Of a stretch of DNA of 64,000 nucleotides, positions 18,820-26,714 are shown piece after piece. The notes beneath the pieces are model-generated. The model was not told the origin of the DNA. It saw only the letters and a list, made by a program, of their open reading frames with translations, and did no database searches. Source of the DNA: Roseinatronobacter monicus (GTDB taxonomy: Bacteria > Pseudomonadota > Alphaproteobacteria > Rhodobacterales > Rhodobacteraceae); NCBI RefSeq assembly GCF_006716865.1, contig NZ_VFPT01000001.1, positions 144,001-208,000 on the forward strand, given 5' to 3'. Within the stretch, counting starts at the first letter, position 1. The number at the start of each line of letters is the position of its first letter. Both the position numbers and the translations under genes were made by a program.

Positions 18820-18825
18820 TCTGAC

Positions 18826-19914
18826 ATGCGCACCACCCCCACGCCTGAGACTGCCGTCCCTGTTCTGGCCGCCAAACCCCGCATTCCCGTGCTGGCGCGC
18901 CCTGTGCGGCAGGGGCTGTGGGGGTTGGGGGTGGTGTTACTTGTGCTGTCGATATCGGCGGCGGTCAGTATCGGGGCCGTGCCCGTTCCATTGGGCACGG
19001 TCTGGGGGGTGATCGCGGATAAGATCGCGCCGGGGCTGGTTACGCCCGACTGGTCGGCAGGGCGCGCGGCGATTGTGTGGGAAATTCGCCTGCCGCGCGC
19101 GCTTCTGGCCGCATTGGTGGGCGCGGGGCTGGCGCTTGTGGGGGCCGTGCTGCAAGCAGTGACGCGCAACCCGCTGGCCGACCCGCATTTGCTAGGCATT
19201 TCATCAGGTGCGGCCTTTGGGGCCATTCTGGCGCTGTTGCACACCGGCATGTTTCTGGGCCTTGCGACTGTCCCGCTTCTGGCCTTTATCGGCGCACTTG
19301 GATCAACGCTTCTGGTGCTGTCTGTCGCCAGTTTCGCGCAGGCGACAAGTGCGGACCGTCTGGTCCTGACCGGGGTGGCGGTGTCGTTTATCGTCATGGC
19401 GCTGGCGAATGTGCTGATATTTCTGGGCGATCCGCGCGCCGCGCATACGGTTATTTTCTGGATGCTGGGCGGCCTTGGGCTGGCGCAATGGGCGCATCTG
19501 ATCTGGCCCGCGCTGATCCTTGCGGGCGCGGCGATCTGGTTTCGCGCGGTTGCAGGATCGCTCAATGCCATGACTATTGGCGATGAGACGGCCTCGACGC
19601 TGGGCATACCGGTGGCGCGGTTCCGGCTGGTCTGTTTTGTGGTGGCGGCCATGGTCACAGGCGTGATGGTTGCCTTTTCGGGCGTCATCGGCTTTGTTGG
19701 CCTGATGATCCCGCATATTGTGCGTCTGGTTGTGGGCGGCGACAATGCGCGGGTGCTACCGGCGGCCATGCTGCTGGGCGCAATTTTTCTGGTCTGGGCC
19801 GATATCGCGGCGCGCACCATCATGCGCCCCGAAGACCTGCCCATTGGCATTGTGACGGGTCTGGTCGGGGGTATGTTCTTTATCTGGCTTCTGCGCCGCC
19901 GCGCGCGCGGATGA
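18826..19914 (+). CDS. btuC: FecCD-type ABC permease (BtuC-like)
   Basis: A 362-residue inner-membrane permease with about ten helices. Family motifs include RLPRALLAALVGAGLALVGA, the NPLADPHLLGISSGAAFGA block, and GVIGFVGLMIPHIVRLVVGG in the cytoplasmic coupling region. It forms the channel of the corrinoid importer with the adjacent ATPase and binding protein. It has a long N-terminal cytoplasmic segment of about 25 residues. The order is binding protein, then permease, then bluB. Confidence 0.85.
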   Translation: MRTTPTPETAVPVLAAKPRIPVLARPVRQGLWGLGVVLLVLSISAAVSIGAVPVPLGTVWGVIADKIAPGLVTPDWSAGRAAIVWEIRLPRALLAALVGAGLALVGAVLQAVTRNPLADPHLLGISSGAAFGAILALLHTGMFLGLATVPLLAFIGALGSTLLVLSVASFAQATSADRLVLTGVAVSFIVMALANVLIFLGDPRAAHTVIFWMLGGLGLAQWAHLIWPALILAGAAIWFRAVAGSLNAMTIGDETASTLGIPVARFRLVCFVVAAMVTGVMVAFSGVIGFVGLMIPHIVRLVVGGDNARVLPAAMLLGAIFLVWADIAARTIMRPEDLPIGIVTGLVGGMFFIWLLRRRARG

Positions 19915-19936
19915 TCCTTGGACAAGGGGCAAACCC

Positions 19937-20560
19937 GTGAAGTTCTGCTCAGAGCAACGCGCCACACTTCTGGATGTGCTGACATGGCGCCGTGACATCC
20001 GCCATTTCCGCACTGATCCGGTGGATGAGGCGGCGCTCGCGCGCTTGCAAGCCGTGATGGACTTGGCCCCATCGGTGGGCAATGCGCGGCCTTGGCGCGT
20101 GTTGCGTGTCGATGCGCCCGACTTGCGCGCCGCTGTGCGCGCGAATTTCACCGCCGCCAATGCCCGCGCCGCCGCGCAATATTCGGGCACACAGGCGCAG
20201 GAGTATCACAAACTCAAACTCGCAGGGCTGGACCGCGCGCCCGTGCAACTTGCCGTCTTTACCGAGACTGGACCGATTGAGGGGCATGGGCTTGGCCGCC
20301 AGACCATGCCCGAGACATTGCGCCAATCTACGGCGATGGCCATTCACACGCTGTGGCTCGCTGCACGGGTCGAAAATCTGGGGCTTGGCATGGTCTCGAT
20401 TCTGGAGCCGGAGGAGGTTGCGCGGCTGCTGGATGTGCCAAAAACGTGGGAGTTCACCGCGTGGCTGTGCCTTGGTCATCCCGAATTTGACGATGACACC
20501 CCGCTGTTGCACCGCGCAGGCTGGCAGGAGAACACGCCGACACGCTGGCGGCAGCGGTGA
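19937..20560 (+). CDS. bluB: 5,6-dimethylbenzimidazole synthase
   Basis: A 207-residue flavin-destructase that converts FMNH2 and oxygen into 5,6-dimethylbenzimidazole, the lower ligand of cobalamin. It has the nitroreductase-like fold with the N-terminal RRDIRHFR motif, SVGNARPWR in the flavin-binding region and LGLGMVSILEPEEV toward the C-terminus. The start is GTG 19937, with AAGGGG twelve bases upstream. Being in the riboswitch-controlled transport operon, it suggests the cell imports incomplete or foreign corrinoids and finishes or remodels them with its own lower ligand. Confidence 0.92.
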   Translation: MKFCSEQRATLLDVLTWRRDIRHFRTDPVDEAALARLQAVMDLAPSVGNARPWRVLRVDAPDLRAAVRANFTAANARAAAQYSGTQAQEYHKLKLAGLDRAPVQLAVFTETGPIEGHGLGRQTMPETLRQSTAMAIHTLWLAARVENLGLGMVSILEPEEVARLLDVPKTWEFTAWLCLGHPEFDDDTPLLHRAGWQENTPTRWRQR

Positions 20561-20561
20561 T

Positions 20562-20837
20562 CTATCTGCGCGCGCGCGGTGCAGATACATTGCGCAGATG
20601 ATGGGCTGTGATCTGCGCGACCGGCCGATGCAAAATCACCTCTCTGCGCATCAGGTCGATGCCAAAGATCGTGATGCGTGTGGCCAGTCCGGGGCAGGCG
20701 GGGTCAGTGCAGTGAAACTCGGTGACAGTGACAAGGGCGTGGGGGCCGATCTGCGTATGGTCGCGCACCAGTCCTTTCACGCGCTGAATGTGCCACAAGG
20801 TGGTGGCCTTGTCCCGAATCTCGGCGGCAAAGCTCAT
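20562..20837 (-). CDS. Small protein coupled to hisI
   Basis: A 91-residue soluble protein reading ALVTVTEFHCTDPACPGLATR in its middle, with two cysteines spaced CTDPAC, and ending in basic residues. Its ATG overlaps the hisI stop (ATGA), so it is translated with hisI and would share control from the Zur-like site. I have seen similar short proteins near COG0523 genes but cannot give a function; older annotations such as nitrate reductase are not supported. It converges with bluB, with only one base between the two stop codons. Confidence 0.65.
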   Translation of the reverse strand: MSFAAEIRDKATTLWHIQRVKGLVRDHTQIGPHALVTVTEFHCTDPACPGLATRITIFGIDLMRREVILHRPVAQITAHHLRNVSAPRARR

Positions 20838-21307
20838 AACTGGGTGGGGTTCGGCGCGTCGGCATAGACAAGGGTCGGATCAAAGCTTTTGGCGTCTTCC
20901 CTGAAGCGCAGTGGCCCGCCTGCATCTGCCCCCGTCGGGACCGCGCGGTAAAAGCAGGACCGATACCCGACATGGCAGGATGCACCGCTGCCCGCCACCG
21001 CGACCCGCAGCCAGATCGCATCCTGATCGTCGTCAATGCGTGCCTCAATCACCTGCTGCACCAGCCCTGATGTCGCCCCTTTGTGCCACAGCGTCAGGCG
21101 CGCGCGGCTGAAATAATGCGCCTCACCCGTTTGCAGGGTCAGGCGCAGGGCAGCGTCGTTCATCCAGCCCAGCATCAGCACATTGCCGGTGGCGGCATCG
21201 GTCGTGATGCAAGGCAACAGACCGTCAGGTCCGAATTTCGGTGCAAGAACCGTGCCTTCCTCGACCTCTTCGACACTGCGGCGGGGGTGGAATTCGGGGT
21301 GGGGCAT
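20834..21307 (-). CDS. hisI: Phosphoribosyl-AMP cyclohydrolase, variant lacking a zinc ligand
   Basis: A 157-residue HisI homologue, which opens the ring of phosphoribosyl-AMP in histidine synthesis. Conserved blocks are LMLGWMND, YFSRAR, LWHKGATSG and ASCHVGYRSCFYR. Canonical enzymes bind zinc through three cysteines, one in VDCDxDA and two in ACHTGRRSC. Here the latter two are C111 and C118, but the first motif reads IDDDQDA, so the Cys at position 93 is Asp. The gene is divergent from a COG0523 GTPase with a Zur-like palindrome between them. I infer a paralogue used under zinc shortage; the main hisI should lie elsewhere in the genome. Confidence 0.88.
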   Translation of the reverse strand: MPHPEFHPRRSVEEVEEGTVLAPKFGPDGLLPCITTDAATGNVLMLGWMNDAALRLTLQTGEAHYFSRARLTLWHKGATSGLVQQVIEARIDDDQDAIWLRVAVAGSGASCHVGYRSCFYRAVPTGADAGGPLRFREDAKSFDPTLVYADAPNPTQL

Positions 21308-21327
21308 GAGATGACCTTGTGCATAGA

Positions 21328-21346
21328 TTTGTTATACTATAACAAA
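21328..21346. promoter_or_regulatory. Zur-like operator
   Basis: TTTGTTATACTATAACAAA is a perfect 9-1-9 palindrome containing GTTATANTATAAC, the core of the Zur box. It sits 20 bases from the hisI start and 41 bases from the COG0523 start, so one site could repress both when zinc is sufficient. Confidence 0.8.
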
Positions 21347-21387
21347 CATACCAAATCTGACGTCGCAAGCCGAAAGCGCCCCTTGTC

Positions 21388-22503
21388 ATGCATGCTCCCA
21401 TACCTGTTACCTTGCTTACCGGTTTTCTTGGGTCTGGAAAGACAACCCTTCTCAACCGCCTGCTGCATGACCCGCAAGCGGGACGCGTGGCCGTCATCGT
21501 CAATGAATTTGGCGAGGCGGGGCTGGATCATGACCTGATCGAGGAAGCTGCCGAAGATGTCGTGCTGATGCCGGCAGGGTGTATCTGCTGCTCGATCCGG
21601 GGTGATCTGTCGAGAACGCTTCTCTCGCTTCTGGCGCGGCGGGTGCGCGGGGAACTGCCCTTTGACCGGGTGGTGATCGAGACGACGGGGCTGGCCGACC
21701 CCGGCCCTGTGCATCACACCCTTATGGTCGATCCGGTGTTGTCGCCAAATTATGTGCTGGACGGCACGGTGACTGTGGTGGATGCGGCGCTGGGCGCGCG
21801 CACGCTGGACCGCCACGCCGATGCGCAGGCGCAAGTGGCCATGGCCGACCGGATCGTGCTGAGCAAGCGCGACCTGACCGACGCGCAGGCCTGCCGCGCT
21901 TTGGAAGCGCGACTGGACAAGCTGAACCCACATGCAGGCCGGATATGGGCGGACAAGGGCGCGGTGCCTGTGGGGGCACTTTGGGGTTTGGGGGTTCAGC
22001 AAAAACACGCAGCGCCCGCGCAAGTGCTGGCATGGCTGGCGGCCCCCAAGCCAGAACCCAGCGCGCTGTCAGGGCTGTCGGGCCTGAGCACTGCCAAGGC
22101 AGCGCCAAACACCCCCCTTGCCACACCGTCGCATCACGCATCCGATGACCGGATCACAACCGCCTCCATCGAGGTGACAGAGCTGATTGCAGCAAGCGTG
22201 TTCGATTTCTGGCTGGATACGCTGATTGCCCTGAAAGGCCCTGATATTCTGCGCATCAAGGGGATTGTGCATCTGCAAGATATGCCCCACCCCTTCGTGT
22301 TTCACGGCGTGCAGCATATTTTCGCACCACCCGTGCCGCTGGAGAATTGGCGCGAGGGGGACCGCACCAGCCGCGTGGTCATCATCGCGCGCGATATTCC
22401 ACAGCAAGACCTTGTCGACAGCCTGTCGATGCTGCGTATGCGCCCCGAGCAAGACCATGCCGCGCAAGGCATCACCCTTCACACAATGTCAGAGCCGTTT
22501 TAA
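21388..22503 (+). CDS. COG0523 GTPase, probable zinc metallochaperone
   Basis: A 371-residue G3E-family GTPase. Walker A is GFLGSGKTT at residues 12-20, the metal-binding CxCC motif is CICC at residues 64-67, and a CobW C-terminal domain ([18 protein letters not shown]) completes the protein. A short His pair lies in the variable linker near residue 238. COG0523 proteins deliver metals; those under Zur control serve zinc. The Zur-like palindrome directly upstream places this one in the zinc group rather than the cobalamin-synthesis CobW group, despite the nearby cobalamin operon. Confidence 0.88.
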   Translation: MHAPIPVTLLTGFLGSGKTTLLNRLLHDPQAGRVAVIVNEFGEAGLDHDLIEEAAEDVVLMPAGCICCSIRGDLSRTLLSLLARRVRGELPFDRVVIETTGLADPGPVHHTLMVDPVLSPNYVLDGTVTVVDAALGARTLDRHADAQAQVAMADRIVLSKRDLTDAQACRALEARLDKLNPHAGRIWADKGAVPVGALWGLGVQQKHAAPAQVLAWLAAPKPEPSALSGLSGLSTAKAAPNTPLATPSHHASDDRITTASIEVTELIAASVFDFWLDTLIALKGPDILRIKGIVHLQDMPHPFVFHGVQHIFAPPVPLENWREGDRTSRVVIIARDIPQQDLVDSLSMLRMRPEQDHAAQGITLHTMSEPF

Positions 22504-22635
22504 CCCCGCCGTGACTGCGCATGGTCTGGGGGCGCATGGTCGCGGGGGTGTTGCCCGAATGGCCGTCCCGCCAAGCGCCGCAGTCGCGGCCAGATCATCT
22601 TGTCGCCGTGAAACTGATATTATAGCGAACGCATC

Positions 22636-25149
22636 ATGACCCAATTCCATTCCACTCGTCACATTGCCACGCTTGGCGCGCTGTTCACCCTGTCAGGGGC
22701 GGCGGCGCTGATTTATCAGGTGCTTTGGGTGCGCGAATTGGGGTTGCTGTTCGGCTCTACCGCGCAGGCAGCGGCGCTGACGATTGCGATTTTCTTTACC
22801 GGCATCGCGTTGGGCGGCTGGCTGTTCGGGCGGGTTGCGGGGCGGCTGGCACGGCCCTTGCGCGTCTTCGGTCTGGTGGAAATCGGGGTGGCTGCTACGG
22901 CACTGGGGCATTTTCTGGTGTCGGACACGTATTTCACCCTCTACCCCGCGCTGTACGCCATGGTGGGCGGGGTGCCGCTGCTGGAAACGGCGCTGAAAGC
23001 AAGCGTGGCGGCGACGATCCTGTTGCCCTCGGCCATTCTGATGGGCGGGACGCTGCCCCTGATGGGCCAGCATGTGATCCGTGCACGCGACAGTTTGGGG
23101 CGTATGGGATCGGCGCTCTATGCGCTCAACACGGCAGGCGGGGCGATGGGGGCGCTGGCAGCGGGGTTTTTCCTGCCCATGTGGCTGGGGTTTTCGGGGG
23201 CCTATCTGCTGGCCGTAGGGTTTGATCTGTTTGTGGGGCTGGCGGCGGTGATGATCGCGCGCCGTGCGCTGCCGATGGTTTCGGCAGAGAAATCCGCCCG
23301 CGCGCCCATCCCCGCGCGGCTTTGGGTGATCGCCTTTGCCTCTGGCTTTGCGACCTTGGCGGTCGAGGTGATCTGGACCCGCGCCTTTGCGCAAGTGCTG
23401 CAAAACTCGGTCTATACTTATGCGCTGGTGCTGACGGTATTTCTTGCCGCGTTGTCACTGGGGGCTGCGTTGGCGAATGTGCTGGGTCGCATGGCGCTGC
23501 GGCCCGAAGTGGTGCTGACCGGCCTTTTGCTGGCCTCTTGCGCAGTGATTGCCGCCACGCCGCATCTGTTTCACCACCTGACCGGTGGGCTGGGCTATTT
23601 GGGCGGGCGGGCCGATTTCGCAGGCTATGTCTGGGAGGTGGGGCGTGTCGCCGTCCTGACCATGCTGATCCCCGGCACGATTCTGGGCGCGGTGCTGCCT
23701 TATCTGCTGCGCCTGATGGAAGGTGACACAGCGCCGGGGGCGGTGCTGGGGCGGCTGATCGCGGTCAACACCACAGGGGCTATTCTGGGCGCGCTGGCGG
23801 GCGGTTTCGGGGTCCTGCCACTGGTCGGCGCGTGGAAGGGGCTGTGGCTGATGGGGGCGATTTACGCGGTGCTGGTGCTGGTGCTGTGGCAGCCCAGTGA
23901 CGGCTGGGGCGCGCGGCTCACACGGTTTGCAGCATTGGCGGGTGCGGTGATCCTGCTTGCAGGCCAGCCCGGCCTGCAAGCCACGCGGCTGAACGCGGGC
24001 GAGGAATTTCTGGCCTTTCGAGAGGGGCCATCGGCCCATGTCGCCGTGGTGGAGCGGGGCGAGGCAAAATTCATCCGCGTCAATAATTTCTACACGTTGG
24101 GCGGATCGGGCGCGTTGGTGCCCGAACGCAACCAGACCATGATCCCGCTGCTGACCCATCCCGATCCGCGCGAGGTGTTTTTTCTGGGCATGGGCACGGG
24201 CATTTCCGCAGGTGCCGGGCTGTTCGCCAACCCCGACCGCGTCACCGTGTGTGAATTGCTGCCCGATGTGATTGATTTCGCGCGCGACTGGTTCGGCCCC
24301 TATGTGAACGGGCTGTTCACGGACCCGCGCGTGACCATTCACCCTGAAGATGGCCGCCAATGCCTTGCCCGCGCGACGGCAACTTATGACATGATCATTG
24401 CCGATCTGTTCACGCCGTGGCGCGCAGGCGTGGGCAATGTCTATACGGTCGAGCATTATGCACTTGCGGCCAGCCGCCTGAACCCCGGCGGGGCCTATGT
24501 GCAATGGATGCCGCTGTATCAGGTGTCGCGGCGCGAGTTCGAGATCATCGCCAACACAATGGCACAGGCTTTTCCCGAAGTGACGCTGTGGCGCGGCGAC
24601 CTTTACCCGGAACGGTCCATTCTGGCGCTGGTGGGACGGAACGAAGCGGCACCGCTGGACCCTGCCACACTGGCCGCGCAGTGGCGCGCGATGACCGGCA
24701 GTGACGCGCCTGACGCGGTGCTGATCGACCGCGCGCTGAAATTCTATGCGGGCAATGCGGCATCGGGGTTGTTTGCCGACGCGCCGATAAACACCGATGA
24801 CTGGCCGCTGATCGAATACCTTGCCCCGCGCACCCATCGCGCGGTGATTGCCGGGCGCGCAAACTGGCTGACAGGGCAGGCGCGGGACCAGCTTTATGCC
24901 GATCTGTTTGCGTCCCTGCCACCGCAAGATGACCCACATCTGGCCCAGTTGGATGACGCGCAGCGCGATCTGCCGCGCGCGGGGGCGGTGTATGCCGAAT
25001 GGCGGGGGTTGCGGGCGCGCAATGATCTGCGTGCAGGCGCGCTGTGGCAGGATTTCATCGCCCTGACCCCGCCCCACGCCCGCAATCCCGACAGCCCTGC
25101 GGGACAGGTCGCAACCGGTGGCATGGCCTTTGGGGATGCGACCAACTGA
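22636..25149 (+). CDS. Membrane protein fused to a spermidine synthase-like domain
   Basis: An 837-residue protein. The first 450 residues form a transporter-like bundle of about twelve to fourteen helices starting LSGAAALIYQVLWVRELGLLFG, a motif typical of membrane-fused spermidine-synthase-like proteins. The rest is a SAM-dependent methyltransferase-type Rossmann domain with FFLGMGTGISAGAG and VCELLPDVIDFARDWF. Related fused proteins occur in many proteobacteria without a proven substrate, so an aminopropyl transfer role is uncertain. The gene starts 132 bases after the COG0523 gene on the same strand and may be a separate unit. Confidence 0.8.
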   Translation: MTQFHSTRHIATLGALFTLSGAAALIYQVLWVRELGLLFGSTAQAAALTIAIFFTGIALGGWLFGRVAGRLARPLRVFGLVEIGVAATALGHFLVSDTYFTLYPALYAMVGGVPLLETALKASVAATILLPSAILMGGTLPLMGQHVIRARDSLGRMGSALYALNTAGGAMGALAAGFFLPMWLGFSGAYLLAVGFDLFVGLAAVMIARRALPMVSAEKSARAPIPARLWVIAFASGFATLAVEVIWTRAFAQVLQNSVYTYALVLTVFLAALSLGAALANVLGRMALRPEVVLTGLLLASCAVIAATPHLFHHLTGGLGYLGGRADFAGYVWEVGRVAVLTMLIPGTILGAVLPYLLRLMEGDTAPGAVLGRLIAVNTTGAILGALAGGFGVLPLVGAWKGLWLMGAIYAVLVLVLWQPSDGWGARLTRFAALAGAVILLAGQPGLQATRLNAGEEFLAFREGPSAHVAVVERGEAKFIRVNNFYTLGGSGALVPERNQTMIPLLTHPDPREVFFLGMGTGISAGAGLFANPDRVTVCELLPDVIDFARDWFGPYVNGLFTDPRVTIHPEDGRQCLARATATYDMIIADLFTPWRAGVGNVYTVEHYALAASRLNPGGAYVQWMPLYQVSRREFEIIANTMAQAFPEVTLWRGDLYPERSILALVGRNEAAPLDPATLAAQWRAMTGSDAPDAVLIDRALKFYAGNAASGLFADAPINTDDWPLIEYLAPRTHRAVIAGRANWLTGQARDQLYADLFASLPPQDDPHLAQLDDAQRDLPRAGAVYAEWRGLRARNDLRAGALWQDFIALTPPHARNPDSPAGQVATGGMAFGDATN

Positions 25150-25467
25150 ACTGAGGATAAGCGGGCTTGAAGTCCGGCATGCGAATTTATGCGCAATGCC
25201 GTGTAGCGTCGGGCCGCGGTATGGCGATCCTTGCGTTCTGCTAAGTGGTTTATTCTGGCCAAATCCGCATGCGATTATAGCTTTGCGCGCGTGGCAGCCA
25301 AATCGCCGTGCCGTGGATGCGGCCCGGCGATGCGCGGCGGGCTGACGCCCTTGACTCCGCGCATGCGCACGGTTTGCAAGAGGCCATAACCAACACGCCC
25401 CCTGCGCGACGACAGCGATATCGCGCAGGAGGAAATGCAAGCGACCAGCACCGGCAGGTTGCGGGTG
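25150..25467. other. Intergenic region between convergent genes
   Basis: This 318-base stretch lies between the ends of two convergent genes. It contains a compact hairpin GGGCTGACGCCC within 25337-25352 that recurs exactly at 62592-62607. A well-placed AGGAGGAA precedes an open frame starting ATG 25436, but that frame runs antisense to the next gene and looks non-coding. I see nothing else. Confidence 0.5.
25337..25352. repeat. 16-base intergenic hairpin repeat, copy 1
   Basis: CGGGCTGACGCCCTTG, with the short stem GGGC/GCCC, is found here and again at 62592-62607. Both copies lie downstream of gene ends. They may be members of a small dispersed repeat or weak terminators. Confidence 0.5.
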
Positions 25468-26442
25468 TTAGCTGCCCAGCTGCGCCAAGGCCTCTGCTAC
25501 GGCTTCCGACGCAAAGGGCAGCAGGGCAGGGTCGCCGCTGCCGTCAAGGGCTGTCTCAACCGTGTCCACCTCGGATGGGGCGAGGGCCAGCATGGCCGCT
25601 GCCGCCGCAAGCCACAATCCGCGCGCGTGCAGCACGGCGCGGGTGCGGGCGTCATCGTCATTCGCACCCTCTGCCGCGGCCAGGGCTGCGTGGAACAGGC
25701 GCAACGCACCTTCATGCAGCAGGGCGTCTACGCGCGCGGCGTCATCCTCGGCCCAGCGTTCTTCCAGCAAATGCGGCTGACCTTCGGCAAGCGCCGTATA
25801 GAGGGCGGCATTCACCTCCGCGCCGCCGGATACCGCTTCCAGTGCTTGATAGACCGAATGCTGCCCCTCTGGCCCCCAATGGAAGGCGAATATCTCGTTC
25901 CAGTTCTTGGGGCTGCCATTGGTCAATGCCCAGTTCGGCTCTGCGGCAAGGGCTTTGCGTTCCGACATTGCCAACTCGAACCGTGTCCAGTTCACAATCG
26001 TGGCCAGCGTTGCCCCGTCGACAAAGGCAATGCGTGCGGCAGCGGGAAGCTGGTAGAATGCGCCAGTGCCTGCAAGTGCCGAATAGACAGGCCCGACCGC
26101 AAAGGACGCGTCGTCCCAATGGGCGACAGAATGGGGCAGCACAGCAGGCATGGCCCCGTTGTAATTGTCGGCGAACCGGCCCAGAGAATGGGTCATGTCG
26201 CGCCAAGGGAAATTCGCGCCCCACGTATAAACTGTCAGTGCGCGCGCCCAGTCAGGGCTGTCTGTCGACAGGGCGGACAAGATATCGGCGCGGTCTTGCG
26301 GTAGGCCGTTATGCGGGCGCACATCCGAAGCGGTGACGAACCCGCCATGCGATAATTGCCAGTCTTCCAGCGTGTCCGCCGTGGCAGACAGGCCAAATAC
26401 CGAAAGACCGATGGCGGTGATGAGGGCGGTTGATTTGCGCAT
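25468..26442 (-). CDS. Secreted protein of unknown function (possible iron-related)
   Basis: A 324-residue exported protein with a Sec signal peptide (MRKSTALITAIGLSVFGLSATA). The mature part is mostly helical and has the notable segment NWNEIFAFHWGPEGQHSVYQ near residue 180. This faintly recalls the FEA1-type low-iron-induced periplasmic proteins, but I cannot confirm it by eye. I start at ATG 26442, with AGGAG seven bases upstream, rather than the TTG at 26448. An inverted repeat TGACAAA/TTTGTCA lies upstream at 26508-26531 and could be a metal-regulator site. No transporter genes adjoin it. Confidence 0.65.
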   Translation of the reverse strand: MRKSTALITAIGLSVFGLSATADTLEDWQLSHGGFVTASDVRPHNGLPQDRADILSALSTDSPDWARALTVYTWGANFPWRDMTHSLGRFADNYNGAMPAVLPHSVAHWDDASFAVGPVYSALAGTGAFYQLPAAARIAFVDGATLATIVNWTRFELAMSERKALAAEPNWALTNGSPKNWNEIFAFHWGPEGQHSVYQALEAVSGGAEVNAALYTALAEGQPHLLEERWAEDDAARVDALLHEGALRLFHAALAAAEGANDDDARTRAVLHARGLWLAAAAAMLALAPSEVDTVETALDGSGDPALLPFASEAVAEALAQLGS

Positions 26443-26507
26443 GGGCAAGCTCCTGTTTCAAAGGGTAAGGCTTGCTGGCGCGCGGCTGGCGGTGCTGCTG
26501 CTTCCTC

Positions 26508-26531
26508 TGACAAAGATGATTGTTTTTGTCA
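26508..26531. promoter_or_regulatory. Inverted repeat upstream of secreted protein
   Basis: TGACAAA and TTTGTCA form a perfect 7-base inverted repeat with a ten-base spacer, about 66 bases before the ATG at 26442. It lies in the divergent promoter region shared with the CAP-domain gene. The regulator is unknown. Confidence 0.4.
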
Positions 26532-26714
26532 AGAATTAGGTGGCGCGTGCGCTATAGCTGGGCACGCGGTTCTGGCCACGATCTGCCCTGCTCCATCGTC
26601 ATCGCAAACCGGCAAGGCATGGCCGCAGTGCCATCAGTGTTGTCTCGCGCCCGCCAGATACGTTAAGGTTGTGGCATTTATGGTCGAAACTGTTTGAACG
26701 AAAGTGATTTACCC

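Noticed and set aside
21388..22503. CobW as a cobalamin-synthesis gene
   Set aside because: The Zur-like operator and the divergent hisI argue for a zinc role; being near the corrinoid operon is probably coincidental.
23455..25440. Long minus-strand open frame opposite the spermidine-synthase-like fusion
   Set aside because: The plus strand encodes regular membrane helices and a Rossmann motif; the antisense is Arg/Gln/His-rich.
25435..26304. Plus-strand open frame with a good AGGAGGAA site
   Set aside because: It runs antisense to a gene with a clear signal peptide and ribosome binding site, and its product shows no recognisable fold.
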